A stretch of 64,000 nucleotides of DNA from an uncultured Atopobium sp. GTDB taxonomy: Bacteria > Actinomycetota > Coriobacteriia > Coriobacteriales > Atopobiaceae. Shown one piece after another: positions 18,324 to 26,117 of the stretch; position 1 is the stretch's first letter; each line of letters opens with the position of its first letter. The stretch covers positions 1-64,000 of the forward strand of contig CALIAZ010000046.1 of NCBI GenBank assembly GCA_938045565.1, written 5' to 3'. The notes under the pieces are model-generated. The model was not told the origin of the DNA and did no database searches. It worked only from the letters and a program-made list of their open reading frames with translations. The translations under genes and the position numbers were made by a program.

Positions 18324-18866
18324 GTGGCAGCAAACGACCTGTATAACGCTGAGTTTATGGACCACGTTTCTCACCCCGATTACAAATATCAGATGGACAA
18401 CCCTACCGTTTCTCACGAGGGCGTTAACCCTTCTTGTGGCGATGAGCTAACGTTTTCCGTGCGCATTGAGGACGGAAAGATTGCTGAGGCTGCTTTTGTG
18501 GGCAGTGGATGCGCAATTTCTCAGGCATCCGCCGACATCATGAGCGACCTGATGATTGACCGCACTCCAGAAGAAGCTATTGAGCTCTGCAAACTCTTCG
18601 GGCGCATGATTCGCGGAGAAGAGACTGACGAGGCAGTGCTTGACCAGCTGGAAGACGCCAACATTCTGCACGACATCGCTCACATGCCCGCGCGCGTTAA
18701 GTGCGCTGAGCTGGCATGGCACACGCTCGAGGAGATGCTTGAGGCTCACAACAGCGGTTCCGCTGCAGCTGGCGCATCGACCACCGAGGATGGCGTGGGC
18801 GCGAATAGCGGCAGCGCCGCGAACGCGGGCAACGGCGGCGCCGCGAGCGCCAAGGACGGCGAGTAG
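18324..18866 (+). CDS. sufU: SufU, zinc-dependent sulfur transfer protein
   Basis: This 180-residue SufU/NifU-N family protein accepts persulfide sulfur from SufS. The metal ligands Cys38 (NPSCGD), Asp40, Cys63 (GSGCAIS) and Cys127 (RVKCAELAW) are all present, and the insertion between the second and third Cys fits the SufU rather than the IscU type. The start is a GTG preceded by AAGGAG. The last 40 or so residues are an Ala/Gly/Ser/Asn-rich tail that is not part of the family fold, encoded by a GC-rich, repetitive stretch. The Rrf2 gene begins two bases after the stop. Confidence 0.94.
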   Translation: MAANDLYNAEFMDHVSHPDYKYQMDNPTVSHEGVNPSCGDELTFSVRIEDGKIAEAAFVGSGCAISQASADIMSDLMIDRTPEEAIELCKLFGRMIRGEETDEAVLDQLEDANILHDIAHMPARVKCAELAWHTLEEMLEAHNSGSAAAGASTTEDGVGANSGSAANAGNGGAASAKDGE

Positions 18867-18868
18867 TC

Positions 18869-19321
18869 GTGGCCGGAATGTTCTCTACAAAGGGAATGTA
18901 TGCGCTCCGTGCAATGGCTGACCTGGCCGTTCACGAGGGCTGGGTCTCGTTGGGCGATGTTTCCGAGCGCCAGAACATCTCGCGTAAGTACCTTGAGCAG
19001 GTCATTGCGCTGATGCACAAGGCTGGATACGTCGAGAGCCTGCGCGGAAAAGGCGGCGGCTATCGACTCACGCGCAAGCCCGAGGACTACACGCTGGGCG
19101 AGATTCTTCGCGCGGCCGAAGGCAATCTTGCTCCTGCTAGCTGCTTGAACTGCACAAACACCACGCTTTGCCCTCAGATGGAGTCCTGCACCACCATCAA
19201 CATCTGGCGCGACCTTGGCCGCATGACCTCCAGTTTCCTGGACAGCAAGACGCTTGCGGACATCGCCCGCAACGAAGGCAACATGCACGTCTCCCCCGCC
19301 AACAATCCCACTGCTGAGTAA
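18869..19321 (+). CDS. Rrf2-family regulator of the suf operon
   Basis: This 150-residue Rrf2/IscR-type regulator has an N-terminal winged helix (MYALRAMADLA; ISRKYLEQVIALMHKAGYV; GKGGGYRLTR) and a Cys-rich region CLNCTNTTLCPQMESC that could bind a 2Fe-2S or 4Fe-4S cluster, as in IscR. It is the last gene of the suf operon, starting at a GTG two bases after sufU (an in-frame ATG three codons later is an alternative). The natural reading is feedback: the apo or holo form senses Fe-S supply and controls the operon that encodes it. A weak AAGCG/CGCTT hairpin with T-run follows the stop. Confidence 0.93.
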   Translation: MAGMFSTKGMYALRAMADLAVHEGWVSLGDVSERQNISRKYLEQVIALMHKAGYVESLRGKGGGYRLTRKPEDYTLGEILRAAEGNLAPASCLNCTNTTLCPQMESCTTINIWRDLGRMTSSFLDSKTLADIARNEGNMHVSPANNPTAE

Positions 19322-19508
19322 GCGTTTAAACTGCGCTTTTATTGTCGTGTGCGGTGAGACTTGCACAGCGAGATGACCCCAGAGTGCACTGGGTTTCTCG
19401 CGAGAAGAGCGCACCAGGAGTGCGCCGAGTGTGCACTGGATGCACGCTAGATGTGTTCCGAATGCGCGCCTGAAAAGTTAATAGCGAAGTGCGCCTGAAA
19501 AGTACGTC
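19322..19508. other. Repeat-rich intergenic segment after the suf operon
   Basis: No gene is visible. It contains short degenerate repeats: CGCGCCTGAAAAGT-like words at about 19465 and 19490, two GTGCACTGG-like words at about 19384 and 19433, and a perfect 12-bp palindrome TTCTCGCGAGAA at 19395-19406. It leads directly into the left inverted repeat of the cassette. Confidence 0.6.
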
Positions 19509-19614
19509 AAGTCTGAACAATTTGCCGGATTTTCTCACCATGTCTGAGTGATTTGCCGGTTTTTCTTACCAAGTCTGAGTAAATTCACTCAGACTTGATG
19601 TGACTTTCAGGCTC
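19509..19614 (+). repeat. Left 106-bp inverted repeat of the 19.5-21.1 kb cassette
   Basis: It consists of two 31-bp direct units (19509-19539 and 19540-19570, each GTCTGA..ATTTGCCGG..TTCT.ACC) and a third part that begins as a unit but turns into a perfect 10-bp hairpin (AAGTCTGAGT with its complement, 19571-19596) and ends in TTCAGGCTC. The same 106-bp arrangement occurs inverted at 21027-21132. By hand alignment about four in five positions match. Confidence 0.88.
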
Positions 19615-19663
19615 TAATTTCCTATTCCTTGAAGAATTTCATTGCAGATTTAAGCCCGACTTA

Positions 19664-20707
19664 CTAAATCTTTTCCAGCTCCTTCCACAATTTAATTCTT
19701 TTTTCTCTTTCAATCTGCCTTTGTTCTAAAGATGTATGTCTTCTCGATAAATTTAGCCTTGAGCGAATGACTGTAAATAGATTGTCCATAAAAACAATGT
19801 CGTCATATTCATTTTTGCTAATTACAAACTCTTCTATGCCAGCAGCTAAAAGTTCATTACTTCGTTTGTAGTCTCTACCTGCAATCTCAATCGATTCATG
19901 AACAGATCCGTTATATTCAAGTGCTACATTTTGAGTACCTCGTGCATTTGATACACCGCTGGATAGAAGTAAATCGATTGCACGATTTTTCTTTTGAGAT
20001 TTGATACCTGACATGTTTTGTATCTCAAATTCTTTGTTTAACTCAACGCATGGAATAGCATATCCACCTTTATACACTGGCATTAAAGCTCGAAGTGCAA
20101 GTTTAACCTCCATCGGTGAAGCTGCATTTTCAACAGACAAATCTGCCGCAGCCTTTACTTTTCTAAAAGATCTAGCACCTTTCTTTTTGCTGAGATATGC
20201 AAATAATTCTGACTTTTTGAAAAGAGGTGAATACCAATTTGACTGCAATTCTCCTGTTGACGCATCAATAACAAAACGTCCTTGGAATTCTGAAATGAGG
20301 AGCACTAGTTCTAACAGACTCAATTTAGAAGCCATTTGAAACAGCAATTCGAATGGAGATGAAATTAAAACTGAAAAGCTGCTTATATTCAGTTTTATTA
20401 CAGAGTCAAGCGAAGCACATGTATCAACATGAAAATGAATTCCTTCATAAGCACAGGAATTCTTTTTATTGCTCACAGTAATTTCAACTGGATTTTTAAG
20501 TTCAATACCATAATCTACTAGCAACTCGGCATTAATAGCTCTAACCAAATCACGATAAGGAACATCATCTTTGGTCAGTAATTGTCTAGCATCTAAATTG
20601 AACTTATTCAGATACTCATTAAATCCATGAGTTAAGAGTTCGTGTCTCCGTGTTCGCAAAGCACGATAAATTTGTAGAGCAGATGTATGTGAAAGGTAAT
20701 ATTCCAT
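19664..20707 (-). CDS. AbiEi/DUF559-like protein inside an inverted-repeat cassette
   Basis: This 347-residue protein starts with a short segment often seen in AbiEi-like proteins of Actinobacteria (YYLSHTSALQIYRALRTRR). Its C-terminal half contains an EYNGSVHE...D...RSNELLAAGI arrangement resembling the Vsr/DUF559 nuclease-like core (Glu, His, Asp and Arg at the usual relative places). It has no membrane segment. No AbiEii-type toxin gene is adjacent, so it is not an obvious toxin-antitoxin pair; a role in defence or DNA recognition is inference only. The gene is clearly more AT-rich than the suf operon and aldolase around it. It is the only credible gene within a pair of 106-bp inverted repeats. 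The ATG at 20707 lacks a good binding site. Confidence 0.75.
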   Translation of the reverse strand: MEYYLSHTSALQIYRALRTRRHELLTHGFNEYLNKFNLDARQLLTKDDVPYRDLVRAINAELLVDYGIELKNPVEITVSNKKNSCAYEGIHFHVDTCASLDSVIKLNISSFSVLISSPFELLFQMASKLSLLELVLLISEFQGRFVIDASTGELQSNWYSPLFKKSELFAYLSKKKGARSFRKVKAAADLSVENAASPMEVKLALRALMPVYKGGYAIPCVELNKEFEIQNMSGIKSQKKNRAIDLLLSSGVSNARGTQNVALEYNGSVHESIEIAGRDYKRSNELLAAGIEEFVISKNEYDDIVFMDNLFTVIRSRLNLSRRHTSLEQRQIEREKRIKLWKELEKI

Positions 20708-21026
20708 ATGGAAATAGTATTTCTAAAAATCAAATAGGCAAAACAACAAAAAACCTACGAATATTTGATTAATACGTTATTTCCGCAGATAGATTAAAAA
20801 CACTTTCAAATATTATCTTTTAAAAGTCCTGCTACAAAGGTTAGACCACTTAAATAAATGTACTTTCTCAATTTCATGACAAATAAGTGACAAAATTAGA
20901 ATTCCATAATTTAACTGAGTATTCTTCTCCATGTTGCATGACGCAATTGAGTATTACATGTTAATTGACGCTAGTTTGAAATGCGAACTGGATCAAGCAG
21001 CTCGCGCACTTCTCTTTCATGAAACC
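20708..21026. other. AT-rich, gene-free interior of the cassette
   Basis: About 320 AT-rich bases between the start of the AbiEi-like gene and the right inverted repeat. It probably carries that gene's promoter on the minus strand. I see no supported gene here. Confidence 0.5.
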
Positions 21027-21132
21027 GAGCCTGAATTATTTAACAAGTCTGAACAAAATCACTCAGATAAGGCGAGAAAAACAGGCAAATTACTCAGACA
21101 TGGTGAGCAAATCCGGCAAATCATTCAGACTT
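21027..21132 (-). repeat. Right 106-bp inverted repeat of the cassette
   Basis: Read on the minus strand from 21132 it has the same order as the left copy: two 31-bp units, a half unit with an imperfect TCTGA/TCAGA dyad, then TTCAGGCTC at the inner edge. The units here keep TTCTCGCC where the left copy has TTCTTACC. Similarity seems to continue about 18 bases outward (a GCCTG word at the same distance on both sides). Confidence 0.88.
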
Positions 21133-21242
21133 GGCGAGAAAACCAGGCTCTCATTAGGGCTCGCCTCAAGCGCATCACCCGCATTTCGCGAGAAGAACGT
21201 ACTGGGCGCGCGTCTTTCGCACATACCGCGCCCAACAAAAAA

Positions 21243-21269
21243 ACGGACCTGGAGAAAATCCAGGTCCGT
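21243..21269 (-). terminator. Intrinsic terminator of fba
   Basis: A perfect 11-bp stem (ACGGACCTGGA) with a 5-base loop is followed on the minus strand by seven T. It lies about 105 bases past the aldolase stop. Confidence 0.92.
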
Positions 21270-21290
21270 TGCTTTAACTAGCAGCAAGAA

Positions 21291-21357
21291 CGCGCCATCG
21301 CATCGCGCCCTCGTATCGCGTATCGCATCGCGCCATCGCGTCGCATCGACGAGCGCG
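21291..21357. repeat. Low-complexity CATCGC/TATCGCG repeat tract
   Basis: About 67 bases are built almost only from variants of ATCGCG, CATCGC and GCGCC, for example CGCGCCATCGC at 21291 and again at 21329. It lies inside the 3' untranslated part of the fba transcript. Confidence 0.75.
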
Positions 21358-21375
21358 TCCAGCGTATGCCGAAGG

Positions 21376-22248
21376 TTAGTTCCAAGCCTTACCGTCGGAA
21401 CCAAACTCGCGGATGAGCTCCTTGGTGCGCTCGACGATTGCCTCACGACCAGGCTTCAGGAGCTTACGAGGATCGTAACCCTTGCCGTTATCAACAAGGC
21501 CAGCCTCAACGTACTTCTTAGTTGCTTCAGCAAAGACAAGCTGAAGATCAGTATTGACGTTAATCTTAGAGATGCCCATAGAGATGGCCTTCTGAACCTG
21601 CTCTACAGGAATGCCGGTACCACCGTGAAGAACAAGTGGAAGATCACCAACGCGCTCCTTGATAGCCTTGAGCTGGTCAAAGGAGAGACCCTCCCAGTTA
21701 GCTGGGTAGATGCCGTGAATGTTACCGATGCCGCAAGCAAGGAAGTCAACGCCCAGGTCAGCAATCTTTGCGCACTGCTCAGGATCGGCAAGCTCACCCT
21801 TAGCGGTAACGCCGTCCTCGGTGCCGCCAATGCCGCCGACCTCAGCCTCAACAGAAATACCCTTTGCGTGAGCTGCCTTTACGACCTCTTCGGTACGCTT
21901 AAGGTTGGTCTCAAAATCAGGCTCGTGAGAACCGTCGTACATGATGGAAGTAAATCCAGCCTCGATGCACTTGAATGCATCCTCGTATGAACCGTGGTCA
22001 AGGTGGAGAGCAACTGGAACAGTGATGTTCTTGTCCTCAACAAGACGACGAACCATATCTGCAACAACGCGGTAGCTTACCTGCCACTTTGCTGCACCGC
22101 TGGTGCACTGGATGATGACAGGAGACTGAAGCTCTTCTGCCGCATCAAGGATTGCTGCGGTCCACTCAAGGTTGTTCTCGTTGAATGCGCCGATGCCATA
22201 GTGGCCCTTCTCGGCACTCTGGAGCATGGCTTTTGCGCTTACAAGCAT
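21376..22248 (-). CDS. fba: Class II fructose-bisphosphate aldolase
   Basis: This 290-residue zinc-dependent aldolase of glycolysis and gluconeogenesis cleaves fructose 1,6-bisphosphate to glyceraldehyde 3-phosphate and dihydroxyacetone phosphate. Zinc and substrate residues are visible: ALHLDHGS (zinc His and catalytic Asp), SIMYDGSH, VEAEVGGIGG, and the phosphate-binding LVLHGGTGIP and INVNTDLQ. The ATG at 22248 is chosen because GGAGG precedes it; the frame stays open 59 codons further upstream, but that sequence does not resemble an aldolase. It is a single-gene unit with its own terminator. A bisphosphate aldolase of the tagatose or ketose type cannot be fully excluded. Confidence 0.95.
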   Translation of the reverse strand: MLVSAKAMLQSAEKGHYGIGAFNENNLEWTAAILDAAEELQSPVIIQCTSGAAKWQVSYRVVADMVRRLVEDKNITVPVALHLDHGSYEDAFKCIEAGFTSIMYDGSHEPDFETNLKRTEEVVKAAHAKGISVEAEVGGIGGTEDGVTAKGELADPEQCAKIADLGVDFLACGIGNIHGIYPANWEGLSFDQLKAIKERVGDLPLVLHGGTGIPVEQVQKAISMGISKINVNTDLQLVFAEATKKYVEAGLVDNGKGYDPRKLLKPGREAIVERTKELIREFGSDGKAWN

Positions 22249-22555
22249 GCTAAACCTCCGTTTGACGGAAAACTGATACATATAAATGATACCTTGTTTC
22301 ATCACCTTTGATACGGTCGTTTTTAACAAAACATCGCAAGAAACCCAACGCACATTCTGACAAAAAATCTCACAGTCAAAATGGCGAAAAGTCCTTACAC
22401 TTTCCACGAGAAATCCACACAGCAAAAAACCAGGTTTCGTCGCGTCGACGTTACCTTTTCAGAGCTTCTTGTCAGCTGATGTTGCGATTTAGCGACGAAA
22501 CATTACATCTTCACAGAAATGAGGTAGGCTATCAGTTCAAAGAAAGGAGCATCTT
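22249..22555. other. Divergent promoter region, fba and Ser-rich membrane protein gene
   Basis: This 307-bp gap contains the fba leader and promoter on the minus strand (AT-rich TTATATGTATCA around 22280-22290) and the promoter of the plus-strand gene at 22556, which has AAAGGAG before its GTG. No gene, strong hairpin or recognisable operator is visible. Confidence 0.5.
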
Positions 22556-23494
22556 GTGAGCTATAAGCACTTTGATGCAGACAAAACTCGATTTGCTTCG
22601 CCTGCTCAACCTACAAATGAAGCAGTCAACGAAAAACCTAGCCTTTTTAAGGACGTTTCAATTACCCAAATTCTGGCAACCTCGCTTGCTGCAGTAACTT
22701 CATTTATGTTGTCAAACCAGATTGGTGTTGCTGGCTCGATTATCGGAGTGGCTGTTGGTGCTGCTGCATCGGCATTTGCTTCGCAGATTTACCAGAACGT
22801 TATTAGGCGTTCTACGCACAAATTCCGCAGCAATGATAATAATGAATATGACCAACAGGTATATCCTAACAGCAACCAAAGTACTCTAGAGAACACACAA
22901 TACATGCCTCAACCTCAATATGCACCTTCTCGCAATTACTATCCCAACACCACCTCTCATGCGGGACAACCATCGCGGACAAATCGCACACCAACAGTAT
23001 CTCGTAAGCATACAAAGGCACTAACTGTTGTAACCATTCTCTCGATTATCTTTACCATTACTGCCGTCATTCTTTATGCCATGTTCCTGAACTTTATCAC
23101 CAACGGATCTGGCCTTGGACCAAAGGTGAGCACCAGCTCAGTTGTGACAGAAAAAACTGCAGACACAAGTAATTCGACAGATAAAAAAGATGACTCCAGC
23201 TCATCTAGCGAGAAAACCGATGAATCAAGCAAGTCCACTGATTCCAAGGATTCTTCCGAGACTTCTGACTCCAAAAAGTCAGAAACTACCAGTTCAGACA
23301 GCTCATCTAGCTCGGAAAAGACAAGCGACTCAAATAATTCTAGTAACTCTAGTAACTCGTCGGATAATTCTTCCAGCAATAATTCTGGAACAGACAACTC
23401 TAGCAGTAATTCTGAATCAAATCAGAACTCTAACTCTGGCAACAGTTCTAACAGCGGGTCTAACAGTTCTAACAGCTCTAACGGAAGTAACTAG
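22556..23494 (+). CDS. Membrane-anchored Ser/Asn/Asp-rich protein
   Basis: This 312-residue protein of unknown function starts at a GTG with AAAGGAG upstream. It has a soluble N-terminus, a hydrophobic region (about residues 35-85: ILATSLAAVTSFMLSNQIGV and a Gly/Ala-rich second helix), a linker, then a third strong membrane helix (about 150-175). The last 120 residues are almost only Ser, Asn, Asp, Lys, Thr and Gly. This looks like a disordered, probably surface-exposed stalk or cell-wall segment; there is no sorting signal. The hydrophobic N-terminal domain resembles a conserved Coriobacteriia family I cannot name. The low-complexity tail is likely length-variable. Confidence 0.8.
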   Translation: MSYKHFDADKTRFASPAQPTNEAVNEKPSLFKDVSITQILATSLAAVTSFMLSNQIGVAGSIIGVAVGAAASAFASQIYQNVIRRSTHKFRSNDNNEYDQQVYPNSNQSTLENTQYMPQPQYAPSRNYYPNTTSHAGQPSRTNRTPTVSRKHTKALTVVTILSIIFTITAVILYAMFLNFITNGSGLGPKVSTSSVVTEKTADTSNSTDKKDDSSSSSEKTDESSKSTDSKDSSETSDSKKSETTSSDSSSSSEKTSDSNNSSNSSNSSDNSSSNNSGTDNSSSNSESNQNSNSGNSSNSGSNSSNSSNGSN

Positions 23495-23527
23495 TTGACG
23501 GCACAGTTAAGTTGACGGCACAGTTAA
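23494..23527. repeat. Perfect 17-bp tandem duplication
   Basis: The unit GTTGACGGCACAGTTAA occurs twice head to tail (23494-23510, 23511-23527), starting at the last base of the stop codon of the Ser-rich gene. Confidence 0.9.
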
Positions 23528-23612
23528 GTGGCCGGTACATCTAGCAGTACTTTCGTTTACATAGTAACTACAAGCAGCAACTCTCACTGAGCTTGCTACA
23601 GAAAGGATGGGT

Positions 23613-25034
23613 ATGGAAACCACAAACGCATGGAAAAAGTACACCTCGGAGGACCTGGAGAAGCTCCAGTCATTTACCGAGGGCTACAGAAAGTTTATCT
23701 CCGAGAACAAGACTGAGCGCGAGTGTGCTTCAAGCGCTATCAAGCTTGCCGAGGCAGCAGGTTACGTCAAGCTTTCTGACGCCATCGCTGCAGGTAAAAC
23801 CCTTAAAGCTGGCGACAAAGTCTACGCAGACATTCGCGGCAAGTCTGTCATCTTTGTCCAGATTGGCACCAAGTCCCTGGAAGAGGGCCTGAACATCCTT
23901 GGAGCTCACATCGACTCCCCTCGCCTAGACGTCAAGCAGAACCCTCTTGAGGAGCGCAACGAGCTGGCAACCTTTGACACCCACTACTACGGCGGCGTCA
24001 AGAAGTACCAGTGGGTCACTATTCCTCTGGCAATTCACGGCGTCCTTGCACTTAAAGACGGTAGCGTCGTAAACGTATGCGTCGGTGAGGACCCAACCGA
24101 TCCTGTTTTCTGCATCTCCGACCTTCTCATCCACTTGAGCGCTGAGCAGCTCGGAAAGACCGCTTCCAAGGTCATCGAGGGCGAGATGCTCGACCTCATT
24201 ATTGGCAACCGCCCACTTGTTTGGGGTCAAAATGGCGAGAAACCCGCTGATGCAGAGGGCGACGAACCAAAGGAAGCTGTTAAGGCTAACGTCATCAACA
24301 TCCTGAAGAACCTCTACGGCATTGAGGAGGCAGACCTTCTCTCCGCTGAGCTTGAGATTGTTCCTGCAGGACCTGCTCGCGACATGGGCTTTGACCGCTC
24401 CATGATCTTGGGCTACGGTCACGACGACCGCAGTTGCTCCTACCCTTCCCTAATTGCGCAGCTTGAGTGCAACACTCCTGCTCGAACCTCGGTAACTATC
24501 CTGACCGATAAGGAAGAGATTGGCTCCGTTGGCGCTACTGGCATGAACTCCCTCTTCTTTGAGAACATCATGGCAGAGGTCCTGGCGCTTGCCGGTTTTG
24601 AGTCTCCACTTTCTCTGCGCCGCTGCATGGCTAACTCCTACATGCTCTCCAGCGACGTTTCTGCTGGTTATGACCCAAGCTTTGCTGGTAGCTTTGAAAT
24701 CAAGAACTCCGCCATCATGGGTCACGGTCTTGCTTTCAACAAGTTCACTGGTAGCGGTGGCAAGTTTGGCTCTAACGATGCCGATGCCGAGTACGTTGCA
24801 CTGATTCGTCGCATTATGGACAACGCTGGCGTCCAGTTCCAGACCGCTGAACTTGGCCGCGTTGACGCTGGTGGTGGCGGAACTATCGCATACATGCTGG
24901 CAAAATACGGCATGCACGTCATCGACTGCGGCGTCCCTGTTCTCTCCATGCACGCACCTTGGGAGGTTGCAAACAAGGCTGACATCTTCGAGGCATATCG
25001 CGGATATCGTGCATTTCTCGAGTTCAGCGAGTAA
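23613..25034 (+). CDS. M18 family aminopeptidase
   Basis: This 473-residue zinc aminopeptidase of the aspartyl aminopeptidase/yeast aminopeptidase I family releases N-terminal residues from peptides in the cytosol. Metal-binding and catalytic blocks are visible: GAHIDSPRLDVK, YGHDDRSCSYP, DKEEIGSVGATGM, SSDVSAGYDP, and MHAPWEVANKAD with the C-terminal zinc His. The ATG at 23613 (METTNAW) is preferred because GAAAGG lies six bases upstream; an ATG at 23607 would be too close to that site. It is monocistronic with a strong terminator. Confidence 0.94.
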   Translation: METTNAWKKYTSEDLEKLQSFTEGYRKFISENKTERECASSAIKLAEAAGYVKLSDAIAAGKTLKAGDKVYADIRGKSVIFVQIGTKSLEEGLNILGAHIDSPRLDVKQNPLEERNELATFDTHYYGGVKKYQWVTIPLAIHGVLALKDGSVVNVCVGEDPTDPVFCISDLLIHLSAEQLGKTASKVIEGEMLDLIIGNRPLVWGQNGEKPADAEGDEPKEAVKANVINILKNLYGIEEADLLSAELEIVPAGPARDMGFDRSMILGYGHDDRSCSYPSLIAQLECNTPARTSVTILTDKEEIGSVGATGMNSLFFENIMAEVLALAGFESPLSLRRCMANSYMLSSDVSAGYDPSFAGSFEIKNSAIMGHGLAFNKFTGSGGKFGSNDADAEYVALIRRIMDNAGVQFQTAELGRVDAGGGGTIAYMLAKYGMHVIDCGVPVLSMHAPWEVANKADIFEAYRGYRAFLEFSE

Positions 25035-25103
25035 GCAGGCTGCGTAATTACCTGCACAAATTACCTGCGCACACAAATTCCGCGCGCAAATCGAGCTAAC
25101 AAT

Positions 25104-25135
25104 AAAGACGTGAGAATCAAACCTCTCACGTCTTT
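25104..25135 (+). terminator. Intrinsic terminator of the M18 aminopeptidase gene
   Basis: A perfect 12-bp stem (AAAGACGTGAGA with its complement) and an 8-base loop are followed by a run of seven T. The convergent thiamine transporter operon ends on the other side. Confidence 0.95.
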
Positions 25136-25211
25136 TTTTGTATTGAATCTAGGACGAGAAACCCGCGCGCCGAGAAACCCGTGCACGCCCGCGTCTGCGC
25201 GTATAAGGCAA

Positions 25212-26117
25212 CTATCCCAGTAACGAAAGCACTTCTCGCTTGGCGGCCAAAAACTCTTCGCTTAGGTCAAACGATGCCAGTTCAGTACCTTGACCAGCAT
25301 CTTTGCTAGAGTCCAACGGTGCCGTATCCGCGCAGCCCTGTGGCTCAACAACGCCCACAATCTTGGTTACCACGCCCTGTGCGGGACTTCCCGCCATCAC
25401 GTAAATGCGCGAAGCCATCGCAACAGCCTCGTCAACGTCGTGCGTGATCACCAGTACCGAAAGACCAAACTTCTTCACGGAAGACATGAGCCACGCACGC
25501 ATTTCTCGCCGTGTGAGAGCGTCAAGAGCCGAGAAGGGCTCGTCCAGCAGCATGATGTCTGAGCCGATGAGTGCCGTGCGCAGGAACGCAACACGCTGTC
25601 TCATGCCGCCTGAGAGCTCGTGAGGCCAGCTTTGCGCCACGCGCTCAAGTCCGCCGCGCTCCAACATCTCCTGGGCCCGTGTGCGCGCCTCAGCGCGCGA
25701 GACGCCCTTCAGCTCAAGCGGAAGTGCTACGTTGTCGATGATTCGTTTGCTTGGGATGAGCAAGTCTTTCTGGAGCATGTAGCCGATGTGCCCCGGATGT
25801 CCCGTAACGTCAGAGCCATGCAGTAGCACCTTGCCCTCTTGCGGCTGCAAAAGCCCTGCAAGCGAGTGGAGCAACGTAGTCTTGCCGCAGCCTGAGCGAC
25901 CAACCAGGCAGGTGATTGTACCCGGCTGCAGCTTGATTGAGATGTCCTTAGCAACTACCTGGCCGTTTCCCCAGACCAGCGTAAGATTGCATGCTTCAAG
26001 CGCAGGCGTGCTCTGTTGCGGCTCGCATGCAGCTGCAGCTACAAGGTCCTTCTCGCCAGGAGCTTCTACGGTTGCGCCTTCTGTTATGTCAGTAGTTTGC
26101 TTATCCAAGGTACTCAC
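25212..26117 (-). CDS. thiZ: ThiZ-type ABC ATPase of the pyrimidine (thiamine precursor) transporter
   Basis: This 301-residue importer ATPase has Walker A VGRSGCGKTT, signature LSGGMRQR and Walker B IMLLDEPFSALD, typical of the taurine/nitrate/ThiZ branch. It is the last gene of a TPP-riboswitch operon. The GTG at 26117 is preferred: AGGA lies at the right distance and the start overlaps the ThiY stop by 17 bp. The frame is open further upstream but only as an out-of-phase reading of ThiY. The segment before the ATPase core (about 40 residues) and a C-terminal extension of about 45 residues are longer than usual. Confidence 0.88.
   Translation of the reverse strand: MSTLDKQTTDITEGATVEAPGEKDLVAAAACEPQQSTPALEACNLTLVWGNGQVVAKDISIKLQPGTITCLVGRSGCGKTTLLHSLAGLLQPQEGKVLLHGSDVTGHPGHIGYMLQKDLLIPSKRIIDNVALPLELKGVSRAEARTRAQEMLERGGLERVAQSWPHELSGGMRQRVAFLRTALIGSDIMLLDEPFSALDALTRREMRAWLMSSVKKFGLSVLVITHDVDEAVAMASRIYVMAGSPAQGVVTKIVGVVEPQGCADTAPLDSSKDAGQGTELASFDLSEEFLAAKREVLSLLG

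Noticed and set aside
19509..19600. 31-bp units considered as a CRISPR array
   Set aside because: The units abut without spacers, only two and a half copies are present, and no cas genes are nearby.
20931..21281. Plus-strand open frame of 116 codons
   Set aside because: It runs through the right inverted repeat and the stem of the fba terminator, has no ribosome site and no resemblance to a known protein.
23074..23397. Minus-strand open frame rich in Leu and Glu opposite the Ser-rich gene
   Set aside because: It is the complement of the Ser/Asp low-complexity coding sequence and has no start site or own promoter.
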